A stretch of DNA of 64,000 nt from Diphasiastrum complanatum (taxonomy: Eukaryota; Streptophyta; Lycopodiopsida; Lycopodiales; Lycopodiaceae). The translations under genes and the position numbers were made by a program. The first letter of the stretch is position 1; every line of letters begins with the position of its first letter. The notes under the pieces were generated by a model, which was not told the DNA's origin, made no database searches, and saw only the letters and a list, made by a program, of their open reading frames with translations. Shown here one piece after another: positions 42,649 to 55,299 of the stretch. Location: NCBI GenBank assembly GCA_029204225.1, contig CM055101.1:63758671-63822670 (forward strand), in the 5' to 3' direction.

Positions 42649-42680
42649 AGCTGGTACAAATTGACCCTAAATAATTTAAA
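42649..42680 (+). repeat. 32-bp direct repeat, left copy
   Basis: The 32 bases here are identical to those at 44089-44120 (they begin AGCTGGTACAAATTGACCCT). The pair brackets the segment carrying the LTR piece, copia gag and RAG1-like copy 2. Confidence 0.9.
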
Positions 42681-42859
42681 TTATGCAAGTTAATCTCATT
42701 GTGTGATATTGCATGTGTTTGATGTGCTAATTTGAAGGAGTTTAATATTAGTATCATTATAAAGTCTTTTTTCCTTGTTTGTAGCTTAGTTTAAAATTGG
42801 TGATAGATTGTTATATATTGGGCATCATCTATGTTGCATTCTCATTTTTTAATAATCAA

Positions 42860-42972
42860 TTTTTCTATTCTTAGGAAAAGGAAAGGCATAACTAATAACC
42901 ACATACACTGGAGTGACCGCTATCCATGTCAGGAATAATTCCGAATCCCTCATACTAGACATGGACATAACA
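42860..42972 (-). mobile_element. Ty3/gypsy LTR start fragment
   Basis: The minus-strand sequence from 42972 (TGTTATGTCCATG) matches the LTR starts at 24333 and 10619, and shares the GGCATAACTAAT block. Only about 110 bases remain. No polypurine tract precedes it. Confidence 0.65.
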
Positions 42973-43323
42973 ACCTTCATGTGTCTTACCATCTTGGAAC
43001 ATAGGTTGAGATAGATCACTTGCCTTCTCCTCCTTGAGATGATCCAAGCTCCTCTTGGTGCATGAGCCAATCTCCCACAACACTTCATTGGAAACATTTA
43101 TCTTTATGATATGTAGGGCCATACTAGCTCTCTTTATGTACTTTTGGACCTCTTGGAGCTCTTGAGGATCCTCCTCAACTTGAGGATCCTCCTCAAGTCC
43201 TAGCATAATCTCCATCACATCTTGGATTACCAAAATGGACTCCATCCTCACCTTCCAAATAGCATAATTGGAGGTGTTCAATTTCTCACCATGCTCCAAC
43301 AAAATGGAACCTAAAGAGGTCAT
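42973..43323 (-). pseudogene. Copia gag N-terminal fragment
   Basis: The minus-strand frame starting at 43323 reads MTSLGSILLEHGEKLNTSNY then AIWKVRMESILV, the conserved start of the copia gag (UBN2/DUF4219-type) domain. It then turns acidic with EEDPQ repeats and runs into LTR sequence. Only the first part of gag is present. Confidence 0.75.
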
Positions 43324-43654
43324 TTTTCTCTAACCATAGTGTCTATAGTCACAGTTAAGAACTCTAAACTGTTCACAGTTTAGCTTGTCTAAATTCAAAA
43401 ATATTCTCTCCATTGGTTACAAAGAGGACAATCTTTTCATTGGATTTAGAATATGACCGCCATCCCCAAATTCGAATTAGAAAAAATAGCAAAATGTATG
43501 GATATGCATTCCTTTCACTGGAATGAAAATATGAGCACCATCTCCAAATATGAATGCCATCTTCACATTGAAATGGACATATGAGCGCTTAAGCAAGTTC
43601 GAATTAGAAAAGTCCCAATCCCAAGGTCATAGCACTTGAAGAAAGAGAGGGATA

Positions 43655-44105
43655 CATTAAACATAGGTATGCATAAGATCATTGGTACTTCATTTCATAT
43701 TACGGTGGTGTATGAAACTGATGGAAGATCAATATCCTATCAAATAATTTATTTGTTGATCTAAACTACTTGTTGAGATACATCGTCACATTCTATGATA
43801 TAACCTTTGAAAAGGTGAATGGCAAAATAATCAGAGTACTTAAGTTAGATGATGCATGTATAATGTCTCTCACAGTGCTACATCTAAACACCCTTGTTTA
43901 TACTGCATGAAAATGACAAAAGATGTTACTAGGAGTACAGGAATTACTAGAGAATATGCAGATCCAAACTGGAAGCCTGTGCTGTCTATTCTCTTGAAAA
44001 ATGTGCATGTTTGCACTCTTTATGCAGAAGTTAGATTAATAGAAAAGATCATTTATCTTCATATAGTTTTTGTTTGGAATAGTAAGCTAGCTGGTACAAA
44101 TTGAC
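43655..44105 (+). pseudogene. RAG1/Transib-like transposase, deleted copy 2
   Basis: Two blocks match copy 1. NNLFVDLNYLLRYIVTFYDI with RVLKLDDA (about 43745-43855) corresponds to copy 1 at 4135-4250 and includes the first catalytic-type Asp. It then jumps directly to MYNVSHSATSKHPCLYCMK (43856 on), with the CxxC, matching copy 1 at 4660-4720. About 410 bases, including the second Asp, are deleted between them. Copy 2 keeps Trp in DPNWKPVL where copy 1 has a stop. The match ends near 44075 at EVRLIEKIIYLH. Confidence 0.8.
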
Positions 44106-44120
44106 CCTAAATAATTTAAA
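44089..44120 (+). repeat. 32-bp direct repeat, right copy
   Basis: Identical to 42649-42680 over 32 bases. See that entry. Confidence 0.9.
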
Positions 44121-44333
44121 GGTTAGTGAATTTTCACCAAATAGCAATTGAGTTAAACAATTCAAGGATTATGAGAAGTTTAATGGAATAGTTAAATAAA
44201 ATAACGGGTAACTAGTGAGACACCCTTAAATTGAATTTTACATTTTTTTTAGGGCATCTCTCTCTCTCTCTCAACTCACATTATTGCAAAAAAACCTTAA
44301 AAAAAGGAAAAACGTGCACCCTCTCATTTGCGC

Positions 44334-44361
44334 TCCTCTCTCTCTCTCTCTCTCTCTCTCT
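44334..44361. repeat. Short (CT)n tract
   Basis: CT run of about 28 bases, preceded by another short CT run at 44260-44273. Confidence 0.9.
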
Positions 44362-44479
44362 AGAAACTTCTTTTTCCAAAAGTTTCCCTTGGAACTACTT
44401 TTCAACTGCCCTTCAAAGACATTTTAAGCCAAACTTGAACCAATGAGAAGGTCTGAAACTCATTTTCTCTAACACAGCA

Positions 44480-44481
<2 letters not shown>

Positions 44482-44525
<44 letters not shown>
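44482..44525. repeat. (CT)n microsatellite
   Basis: CT run of about 44 bases, upstream of the PPR pseudogene. Confidence 0.95.
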
Positions 44526-44527
<2 letters not shown>

Positions 44528-44749
44528 ACGGTTCACCTACCTCCTACCAACCTCTCCGCTTGTTGCTACAACTATTGACCTTGTCATGGAGAGTCTAGAT
44601 CATCATCATTATTATCAGTGCACGAATAAGTTTGTGTGTACTTCATTCTTCTGAACCAGTTCGTTTTCAGGTCTACTTAATCTTGAGAAACATTTGAGAG
44701 CTCGTGAAGCTAAACTGTTATTTTGAGTGGATATAAGTGGCATGCCACT

Positions 44750-45530
44750 GTGAGGTCTGCTCTAGAGCATATGTATGGAACGTGTGGAAGTCTGCAACAG
44801 GCAAGGAGGGTTTTTGGTCGATACCTGATTGGATTGCAGTTTGCTAGAATGCCATAACCTCTACTTGTTACCGAAACGGGCACGTTGAGCTCTTAGCTTA
44901 TTCTACGAGATGCAGGGCGAAGGTTTCAAACCAAACCCCGTAACATTCTTTTGCGCTCTTGAGAAGGGGCAAGAGATTCAAGCTGCCATTGTGCACTGTG
45001 GATGCAAGGTACAGGTGATTGTGGGCACTGCTTTTGATGCTTGGAGAATGCGCGGACTGTGGTTGGTGGTTTATTCCGTCCAAATGTCCAAGAGTATCGT
45101 AATCAAGGCATGTATTCAGAATGGGAATCCGGAGGCCCTGAAGTTGTTAGATAAATGCAATGTGCAGGGATCGTGCTAGATCATATGACATGATGCATGT
45201 GCAAGCCTGGCCAATCTGGAAAAAGGGTAGACGGTGCTGTCATTGTAGCCAGAGGATATGAGGGACCCTGTTGGAAATTCCCTTAGTATTATGTATGGGA
45301 AATATCGGAGTCTAGAGCCAGAAGTATGTTCTACCAAATGCCACGACGGAACGAGGTCTCTTGAACTTCTTTATTGCAGCATGTACCCAGAATGGGCATG
45401 ACGCACAAGCTCTGGATTTATTGAGTCATACGTTGGTTGATGATTTCAACCCACATCAGGGCACCTTTTTTTGTGCTTTTGATGCCTACACAACATTGTT
45501 GGAAATAATTAGCCTCCATCCCTGCTAGAT
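44750..45530 (+). pseudogene. Pentatricopeptide-repeat (PPR, PLS-type) pseudogene fragment
   Basis: Successive PPR-like blocks appear in shifting frames: SALEHMYGTCGSLQQARRVF (about 44763), LFYEMQGEGFKPNPVTFFCA (about 44900), AAIVHCGCK, then ACIQNGNPEALKLLDKC (about 45110), VGNSLSIMYGKYRSLE (about 45265), MPRRNEVS (about 45340) and ACTQNGHDAQALDLL (about 45390). PLS-type PPR proteins bind organellar RNA. This fragment has several frameshifts, no start, and only four or five repeat relics, so it is not functional. No E or DYW domain is seen. Confidence 0.8.
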
Positions 45531-45539
45531 TGGTCTGAC

Positions 45540-48500
45540 TATGCAAGAGTTTGTGCTACAGAAAATCAAATATTAGCTTCTATGGCTGTTTTTCATGTCT
45601 TAATCACTTGAATAGTCCACATTTCTAAAAGTAGCAAGCAGCAAAGTAAATGCAAAACTGTACTACAGACGGGTAGCAGCACACTCGACCAAACATACAA
45701 AAACAAAATCGAAACTGAGAATTTGAAGTAGAGATTTTTTGCCATCCAATACGATCAATGAATTGTCCTAGATAGTACTTCTCATGTTTCAGTGGTTGTC
45801 CAAATATTGTCAGATCTAACTGTTTGGTGTCTTTCATCATTACACTTGTTATGAGGAAAGCAGATAGGTATTTTATCTTATGATATGATGGAAGCCTTTT
45901 GCACAGCGTCAGGTGTACTGTTATTCAATACTTCTGTGTTTATTAAATTGTACAAAGGGAAGCTAGTTTTCTCCAACGATGTACTCCAATTCATTGTGAT
46001 TTTAAGTAGTGGGGTTTAATTGAGAAAACACTCAGTTCATCTTTGCATAATTACTTAAAAATCTCATCCATAATCTGACTTACAATAGCACAAAACCTCG
46101 AGTACATGAGACACAAAAGCCTAGAAGTTCATAAGCTTCAATGATTTTTTTTTTCTTGTACTAGTGACTACAAAAGCTTCCATGACTTGAAGAGCAAAAC
46201 ATTGGGACACATAATATTTAACAAAGAATATTCGTGTGTTTTGTGGTAATTAATCCAACTAGCTCCACAATTTGTACACCACATCTCAAAGTTCCAACTC
46301 TTGTCCAATTCAACTATTGTTAAAAACAAAATGCTAATAAAACAAAAAGGAATATATTCACAAAGCCTTGTTAAAATGTTCTCTTGGATGTCTCTTAATT
46401 TGTAGTCATACTCTTGACCTCAAGGCCTTTCTCAACACATTACTCATTGGGGTTCTTAGCTCTACTAAATTCGAATATGCTTTTTTTTTGGTTTTTGTTT
46501 CGTTTTGTTTTTTGTTTGTTTTCCAATTAGTGGTAGTAAAGATCTTTTTCATACATTTATTTTCATAATTTCAAGTTTGATTGAAATTGTATCTTTTTGA
46601 GAAAAAAAAAAATCTAACTTTTTATTTAAAGCATTGTAAGGGTCGTTTTACATTTTGTTTTCCTTGACATATCTTTTCTCTAAGCCTTTTTTTAATTTTT
46701 TTTTTTTTGGTTTTATACAAGAAGTATCTTGGTGATTTGACATTGGATAAGTTGTATATTCTTAGCTAATTTGAATTCATATCTTTATGGACGAGGTACA
46801 ATATAAATTATTAAATACTCCTATGGTGGCACTTCTTACGAAGAGCTTTATGGTGAGGTACAAGTTTATCTTTAGAAATACTCTTGCCACCTTGAAGTAG
46901 TATAAGTTGTGCTCATGAAGTGCAATAAAGATAATCAAATCTTTTAAAAACTTGTTGCGGAGGGAAACTTGAATGGTTATGTTCTCTATGATGTGTTAAA
47001 TTTTCCAATGCTAATATTCAAGGTTGGATCCTCATTTTTGGATTGTTCTCATGTCAACAACGACTTCTCACCATAGTCTCACAACTAGTTACACTAAAAA
47101 AAGCCATCCCATTAGCATACCTTTAGAGGTTGTAGATGATTTTGTATCGATGTTGGCCAAGAACTAACCTTTAACAAATTTATTTTTGTCTAAGCTCGTC
47201 TCCCACAAGTGAATTTTGGCATACATTCAAGATTTGTATCCAAATTTAATTCTCTTTTTAGAGATGTCTAAGCTTCAGGATGCATTCTTCAAATAAGTGT
47301 AGAAGATGCCCAAATTTAAATCAGAATCCATGATTGCTATTTCTTGGTTAGAATTGATGTAGACAAATTAAAACCATGGCCTTAAAGTATAGAGAATGAC
47401 TAACATGAAAACAAATTGAAGGTAACTAAGATTCTAACATGCTATTATTGTAATAATGAGATTTTTATTGTAGAAACATAGGTATAAGAAGGGTATCAAA
47501 GCACAATTCACAATTATCAATCATAGAAACAATATTTTTGCCAAAAACTTATGAATTTTTTTTATTGTGGTCCAAAATTGTGGACTATTATGCGAGTAGT
47601 TTACATTGATGTCCTATTTCAAATCCTTGAAGCATTGTAGTAACCATTGCTTAGAATAGTGCATGCAACATAAACATAATAATTCCTGCAACTCAACAAG
47701 ATTGATGAGTATGCACCTTCCTAAAACAACATGCTTTGAACTACCCTTTACTACCCTTTAGTGTTTGTATTGTTTGATGTTGTCGTGGATAAATGAAAAA
47801 TTGCGGGCACACCACCCCCAACTATAAACCAAATTGATATGCCCCATGACCCTAAAGCTATTGGTATTGCAAATTTCTAAACCTTGAGCAAGGACTCACT
47901 TAGCTTTTAGGATGAACTCATTTGTGAACCCATGTAAGCAATATCTCCTACAACATGCATTCAATTCAAGCATCATGATTTTCTCAACTCAAGCAACAAA
48001 CAAATTTCATGATTGAGAATTGAAAGTATAACACTTAGATATACAAGATCCATTATAAGCTTCCACACTGCCAAACATAGGAGTTGAACTTGATACGACA
48101 CAATTAAAAATTGGATTTTGACCCCCCACCACAATTATAAAATAACCCTTTTCCCATTTCGACATGTAGTTCGATGACGACCGCACCTTTGAGTATGATG
48201 CCTAGTGTGCCCACAAGCTGAAGACCTCTCTGAGACATCACAACAATATCCCTTGATGCTTGAACTCGAACACCACTCCCCACCATCGCTCGCAATGCAA
48301 CTTGATGACATCCCATCCACTTCTATTGTCCACCATGCAAGGATGACTCCTTTGGCAAGCATGTAGATATTCCCACCAACGGTGGTCCCAGCGCATCCTA
48401 CTTGTTCCTACATCAGAACAATTGGCTCTCTTCATCGAGAAATATTCAAACATCAAGTCCAAAGGTGGCCATATTCTATTTGACAAGATTGAGCACCTCA

Positions 48501-48860
48501 TCAATCTAGTTTCTGCATTCTCAACTAGATTGGCGTAGGCAATCTTCACGTGCCACCCAAAGCTACTCAAGGATTACTACAACTTCAGCAGAAATAATAG
48601 CAGATCCAACATATCACCCGATGCCAAGAAGATGAGCCTAGCAAGCCCTAAATACTCCTAGCATTAGGGCATACAATTGGCCCAAAATCCACTCAACAAA
48701 AAGTTGGGCCACCTTAGTTGAGTTCATGCAAACCCTGAACTGATTCCTGGATGACATGACTAATTCTCCATATCCTATTGTTCTGGAAGCCTACTACTAT
48801 GTGGCGATTGAAAGGGAAAGCTCCTCAAGATTATGCTTACAAGAAAAACACAAAGAGAAC
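45540..48860. other. No recognised gene
   Basis: AT-rich sequence with short ORFs. Three overlapping minus-strand frames at 48104-48570 (up to 110 codons) have no recognisable domain and are probably chance. Confidence 0.4.
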
Positions 48861-48869
48861 ACGGTGGAG

Positions 48870-49487
<618 letters not shown>

Positions 49488-49500
49488 TTCTTCCCCCCTT

Positions 49501-51400
49501 GAATTGTTCTGTCCTCAGAAGTGGAATTTAGAAAAGTTATTCTTTACGCTTTCAACTCTCTCCCACGAATCATCATCCTCAGTTCGACCCTTCCACCTAA
49601 TCAAGCACTCAAAGACAGATCAATTTCTGAATTGTTTATCTCTAGTTCTAAGCACTCTCAGGTTCCAAAGGTACACTAAGTGACAAATATTCTAACCAGA
49701 ATAGATCCTCATGAGATCCAATTGATCACTTTCATGTAAACTTAATTTTAACTGGCTTACATGAAACACTAGGTGTGCAATAGATTTTTCTTGAAGATCT
49801 AGTTCATTAGCTAAAGAACCAATTTTTCGTATTTGGGAGATCTCTTAAGATGCTTAGCTCTCTCCTAAGCACTACGAATACTATCCTTAGCCACTTGTAT
49901 TATTTCTTGCATATCATGTAGAAAATCCGCAACCTTTTGGATCTTAAGAGAGTTCACCAATCCGATTAAGAGCATCTACAACTTGATTAGAGCTGTCTCT
50001 TATATAACGAGTTTCGTGATTGAATTCTTGCATCAAATTTGAGCCATTGGGCTTTTCTACCCCAAAGATGATATCGATTACAAAAGTACTTAGTTATACA
50101 CTATAAACTTACTACCATACAAGTAGTGTCTCTGGGTCTTAATTTTTTTAGATAATTGCAAATAATTCCTTTTCCTACGTAGTATAACACAACTGCGGAC
50201 CAATGATTTTTTTGCTTTTAAACAATAGTGGCCTATTGTTTTGTAATAGCACTAGTCCAATTTCAATATCACTTGCATCAGTTCTCACAACGTAATGTAG
50301 ATCTTGATCTACAATTTGTAAAATGGGAGCCAAAACCTCTTAAGTTTCTCAAAACTTTGATTTTGTTTCTCATTCCAGGCAACAGGCAGACTAGGTTGAT
50401 TCCTCCTTTTCTTTTTGTTATAAATCTCTTTTGTCATATTATTGAGCAGTGTCGCTACTTTAGCGTAATCCTCAATAAATCTCCAAAAGAAAATTGTAAA
50501 TTCTAAGAATGATTTAGCTTGCTTAACAATTTGCAAAATCGGCCAATCAACCACTATCTTGATTTTATTCTCGTCAATCCTAATCCCATAAGTAGTAATC
50601 TTATGACTGAGACAAACCAGCTCATGCTTTAGGAATTCACACTTGGATTCCTTAGCGTAGAGTAATTCCTATCAGAGTTTTTTATCAAGACAGTCCTAAT
50701 GTGCTCTATGTGTTCCTTGAAGGTCTTACCATGAAAACTAACTAATTCTCTGTAATCTTTCACTCGAAGATTCGACACTGTCACGTTCCAAGTCTCCAAC
50801 TGTGCTCCTGAAGCTAGATAAACTCTATATCTATTATTGTTGGCTTCAATTGTCAAGTTGAGTTTCTGCACAAGATGAGAAATAATAAAATTAATAGTAG
50901 AACCATTGTTTAATAAAATATTAACTTCTTGATCTTTAATTGTGTTTGTTAACCGAAACAATTCATTAGGCAAGAAAGAAGCAATACTAAAAGAACATTT
51001 TCACTCACAATCGAACATGTTAATTTCCAAAGTTTTACCTTTTTAGTCTTGATGAAGGACATGAACTTTTTCTTCGGCGGTTTTGATGCTATTTGATCCA
51101 GTTCATCAAAATACTTTGGGGCTCGGTCTGGACCTTGCTTCTTCCTCTTTTTGGTTTTTGAAGTGGTCAGAATTTATTGAAATTGCTTCTTGGATGCCAT
51201 CATTGTGGAATCATATGCTTTTGCTATCCAACAAGCATCCTCAAGATCCTAAAGCACATTTCTTCTACATTCGTTTTGATAATCAGCTGGCAATCCCAGG
51301 ACAAATTACCAAAGTGCTAATTTACGATAGAATGATAAAACTTGATTCCAAAGATCCATGAATTATTGGATATAAGAATCGAAGCTCTTGTTAACGAATA
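49501..51400 (-). pseudogene. Ty3/gypsy chromovirus gag-pol relic
   Basis: Minus-strand blocks, from 5' to 3': gag (about 51.07-51.35 kb: LGLPADYQNECRRN, DACWIAKAYDSTM); protease (50.75-50.97 kb: VNILLNNGSTINFIISHLVQ, with the catalytic Asp region altered to NNGS); an RT piece (HGKTFKEHIEHIRTVL, near 50.73 kb); the RT-RNase H linker (50309-50554: VKQAKSFLEFTIFFWRFIED); RNase H (50.0-50.3 kb: DASDIEIGLVLLQNNRP); and a chromodomain at 49.52-49.63 kb (LIRWKGRTEDDDSWE). The RT palm and integrase are missing. The upstream end stops at the copia LTR starting near 51472. Confidence 0.88.
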
Positions 51401-51471
51401 CTTCTATTCTTTACCTTTAGTAAGATACGGTGACCAATTCTAACTGAAACTGACTCTAGTATGGTCAAACT

Positions 51472-52143
51472 TGTTGGGAATTAAGCTCACAATTTACTCC
51501 TTGAAATTTATAATTTTATTTTTGCCATCCTGCATATTTTTGTCGTGTTCTTGACATAGACTGTAGCACCTGCAAACCACTCATTCTGTGCAGCAATTCA
51601 AAACCGAATCAAATGGTAACCAACCATGTTTTCTATTCTACATTCAAATGTCAAGTATCTGAAGAACATTGGAGACCTGGCCATCTTTTTATGACTTCAA
51701 CAAATCACAAAGCAATCTGCAGAAATGAACTGTTATTCTTCCACAGTCTATAGGAACGTCGGACACAACGTCATCGGATCTGACTGTCGGGCGCAACTCG
51801 TCGGATGCAAACTTATAAAGTATTGTCGACACACTACCAAGGCAACGCAAGAAACCGTGTGGTCAACTCTATGGTTGTCTTGCGAAGACCTGTTAGAAAT
51901 CAATGATAAACTTCATTGTTACACTTGTTAGTTACTGTTTACGATGTACTTTATTACTAGCTGCTGGCTAGTCTAGTAGTCTACTCCTAGGTTCTCCCTC
52001 TCTATCAAGGTTCAGGGTTTATATGTACATTTTACATTCAGTATGTGGTAGTGTGGAATAGATTGACAGTGCATGTTCTTCTTCCGGCTTCTTTGGTGAT
52101 TGCTTATGGTGAATGCTTGATGTTGCATATCTAATTATTGACA
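51472..52143 (+). mobile_element. Ty1/copia 5' LTR
   Basis: It begins near TGTTGGGAATTAAGC (51472; start approximate) and ends TTGACA at 52143, immediately before a primer-binding site. Part of it (51625-51700, ACATTCAAATGTC, GAAGAACATTGGAGACCTGG) matches the minus-strand LTR at 1.6-1.75 kb, so the two belong to related families. Confidence 0.75.
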
Positions 52144-52155
52144 TGGTATCAGAGC
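52144..52155 (+). other. Primer-binding site (initiator methionine tRNA)
   Basis: TGGTATCAGAGC is the standard primer site complementary to the 3' end of plant initiator tRNA-Met. It directly abuts the LTR end. Confidence 0.93.
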
Positions 52156-53096
52156 AACAATAGTCTTGTGTGCCTGATCAGTGGATACAACTTGTCACAG
52201 GCTTTGCAATGAAGTGAGAAAGTCCTTCACGGGAGGTGAAAGCTTGGAGAGATAAAAACGGCTGGAAGAAATCCTTCTTTGGTGTATTTTGCAGGTTTGG
52301 ATCTTTGAATCATCAGTGGGGAATGAAGACACAGTCCGGGAGGCATCAGAAAGGCCACGACAGCATCAAACAGGTTGAAAATCTGTTGAGTGGAGAGATT
52401 TTTACAATACTTCCTAGTTGTTGTAAAAAGCACAGTCCCGGAGGCATCCAAAAGGCCAGGGCAGCATCAGACAGATTGAAAAGCTGTTGAGTGGGGGAGA
52501 TTCTTACAATACTTCCTAGTTGTTGTGGAAAGTGCTATTTGTGTGAGAGGTTTGCCAAGAAATCTCTCATTTGTCTGTTTGGAGTACCACAAATCACACT
52601 AGATAGTATCTAGTACTGTCATTCAGAGTTAGGAAGCTTCATACTTTTCACATTACTGATACCTGTTTGTTTGAATGATCACTTGTTTCGAAATCTAAGC
52701 AAAGAGGAGGCGGCATAGCCGCTGTGCCGAAGTAGAAAATCTAGAATATTCCCTCTAAAAGTTTCTATATTCTCTCCTTTTTATATCCGTACCAATATCG
52801 AATCCAAGCGCACTAGCTGAAGAGAAACCCGAGCAGTCGTACATCCACGCTCCAGTCCGATATTGTCCGTACCGATATCGGATCCAAGTGCATGAGCTAA
52901 ATTTTTTTTCAAGTAGTTGTACATCCACGCTCCAGTCCGATATCGCATGCTCCAATATCAGATCCACGCGCACAAGTTAAGGAGGATCCTGAGCAGTCGT
53001 ACTTCCGCGCTCTATTCCGATATCAGGTGTATAACCAGAAAAATATCCAGTTTTGTGGTGTGATAAATTACTTGATCTGGACTCATCTATTCAGTA
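52156..53096 (+). repeat. Copia leader with two tandem duplications
   Basis: A 101-bp period duplication is anchored by ACAGTCCGGGAGGCATC (52331) and ACAGTCCCGGAGGCATC (52432). A second array of about three 80-100 bp units contains CGATATCGGATCCAAG and GTACATCCACGCTCCAGTCC (about 52785-53030). Confidence 0.8.
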
Positions 53097-53933
53097 ATGG
53101 CAACTCTAAGCGAGAGTGTCCTCAATGAGTCAAGCAAATTGGAAGGAGCCAACAACTATGCAGTTTGGAAATTCAAACTGAAAAACATTTTGATGGAAAA
53201 GGAGCTATGGGAGATCATGACAGGTGAAGAGACAAGGCCAGTGATTGAAGAAGATCAGCGGACATTTGACAGGAGAAAACGGATATCAATTAGAGATGCA
53301 ATTATTCCCTACATTTCGGATTCAGAAGGACCAAAAGAAACATGGGATACGTTGAAGGCATTGTTTGAGACCACAAACACCTCTCGAGTGCTAATCCTGA
53401 AGACGAAGGTTCACACATTGCGGATGGATGATGGTGCAACTGTTGCTGATCACCTACTGAAGATCAAAGAGATTTGTGACCAATTAGCAGCAGTTGGAGA
53501 GCGAGTACAGAATCGTGAGATCATGCAGCTGACATTGAATAGTTTGAGTGAGTCACATCAAATGTTTGTGACAAGTATAGCCACACGGGAAAATCTCCCA
53601 ACCTATGAAAAGTTAGGTGGATTTAGGGTTTAGGGTTTTGCAGGAAGAACAACGTCAAGAGAACTTGAGTCATCGCAACAGGGGATTTGATCAAGCTCTT
53701 GCAGTGAGAGGACGTATTGGCAGATTTGGTCGTGGAAGACACCAATCAAGAGGTGGAAACTCATATCATGGACCGTTCCAACAATTTCTAGAACAATCCA
53801 ATGATGGCCCAAATCGAGGCAATTGGAATCAAGGCCGAGGTCAAGGACGCGACTATTCCAAGCAAAATAAACCTGGAAATTTTAGGTATTGCAACAAACC
53901 TGGCCATTGGGAGCGTGAATGCTTCAAGAAATA
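53097..53933 (+). pseudogene. Ty1/copia gag with zinc knuckle, frame broken
   Basis: It starts at ATG 53097 (MATLSESVLNESSKLEG) and contains NYAVWKFKLKNILMEKELWE, the conserved gag start, then RENLPTYEKLGG. A TTTAGGG-type insertion near 53621 shifts the frame. Reading resumes as LQEEQRQENLSHRN and ends with a CCHC zinc knuckle, YCNKPGHWERECFKK. It forms the nucleocapsid/capsid of the element. Apart from the insertion it is well preserved, suggesting a younger element than the other copia relics. Confidence 0.92.
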
Positions 53934-55262
53934 GAAGGAGATAGAACAAAGAAAAGACAAATGGCAAGCAGACAATAATGCTGATCAACATCAATTTGAT
54001 GATGATTTTCATGAAGACAATTATGTTGATCAACATCAATACGATGATGATCAATATGAAGATGATACAGGTAAGAGTTCAAACTTGTTCATTACAACAT
54101 TAATGACAAGTGATGAAGCCAAGGATACTTGGTACATTGATAGTGGCGCATCCAAGCACATGACTTCAAGGAAAGAGTGGTTTTCAGAACTCAAGGAAAC
54201 TCACAATGGTGATGAAGTTGGACAAGCTGATGGCAAATTGCTATTTGTTAAAGGAATTGGAGTGGTACTAGTGAAGTTAGCCAACGAGAAGATAAAGCGA
54301 ATAAGCAATGTGCAATATGTACCTGGCTTAGCTAACAATCTACTATCTGTTGGGACGATGGCTGATCAATAACTCAAGGTTGAGTTTGACAGTGACAAAT
54401 GTCTTGTCATCAAGAATCACTACAAAGTGATTGCTACAGGAGCTAGAGTCAACGGGAATCAACTCTACAAATTGAATGCGAGATCTTTTGCTCCAGCTAT
54501 GGTAAGCACGGTTGAGAGTTGAAGTGATCTTTGGCATCAACAATTTGGTCATATTAGTGCTCAAAGTTTACAGATTCTCAAAAGAGGTAATCTAGTTATA
54601 GGATTGCCTGATATTTCTTTTGAAGGAAAAAATTGTGAAGGTTGCATTTTGGGAAAACAACACAGAGAGAGTTTTTCCAAAAGTGGAGCAAGGAGAGCCA
54701 GTGGCATCCTAGATCTTGTCCACAATGATCTATGTGGACCTATGCAGACTAGATCTCTTAGTGGCTACTAGTACTTTATCACCTTCATTGATGATTATAG
54801 CAGATGCATTTGGATTTATTTCATAAGCAAGAAATCAGATGCTTTTGCTAAGTTCAGGGAATTCAAGGCATTATTTGAAAAGCAAACATGATGTTGCATC
54901 AAAACTTTGAGATCGGATGGAGGTGGTGAGTATTTTTTGACAGAATTTATTGATTTCTACAAAGATCAAGGGATCAAGAGGCAAACTACAACACCCTATT
55001 CACCACAGCAAAATGGAGTTGCAGAATGAAAGAACAGATCTATTGTTGAGATGGCCAGGGCGATGCTCAAAAGCAAGGGTTTGCCAAACAGCTTTCGGGC
55101 AGAAGCTTGTAGCACAGCTATGCACATTCTGAATTGGTGTCCTACAAAATCCGTGGAAGGTAAGACACCTCATGAAGCTGTTACTGGAAAAAACCTAATA
55201 TTTCTCATTTGAGAGTATTTGGTTGTGATGCTTATGCTCATATTCCTGATGAGAAACGAAGG
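53934..55262 (+). pseudogene. Ty1/copia protease and integrase, truncated before RT
   Basis: The protease has the active-site motif WYIDSGASKHMTS (about 54130) and NVQYVPGLANNLLSVG. The GAG-pre-integrase region has LWHQQFGHISAQSL and CEGCILGKQ (about 54530-54660), forming the HHCC zinc site. The integrase core has Asp in HNDLCGP (near 54725), Asp in LRSDGGGEY (near 54912) and Glu in PYSPQQNGVAE (near 55026). Stops at several places (for example after VAE) and a frameshift near 55190 inactivate it. Homology ends abruptly near 55262 before any RT, where unrelated LTR-like DNA begins. Confidence 0.92.
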
Positions 55263-55299
55263 TTTTTTTTAGTTTTTCTCAATTTTTCAGATTATCTAT

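Noticed and set aside
48104-48570. Three overlapping minus-strand ORFs of 70-110 codons
   Set aside because: No recognisable motif, no splice context, and three frames open at once.
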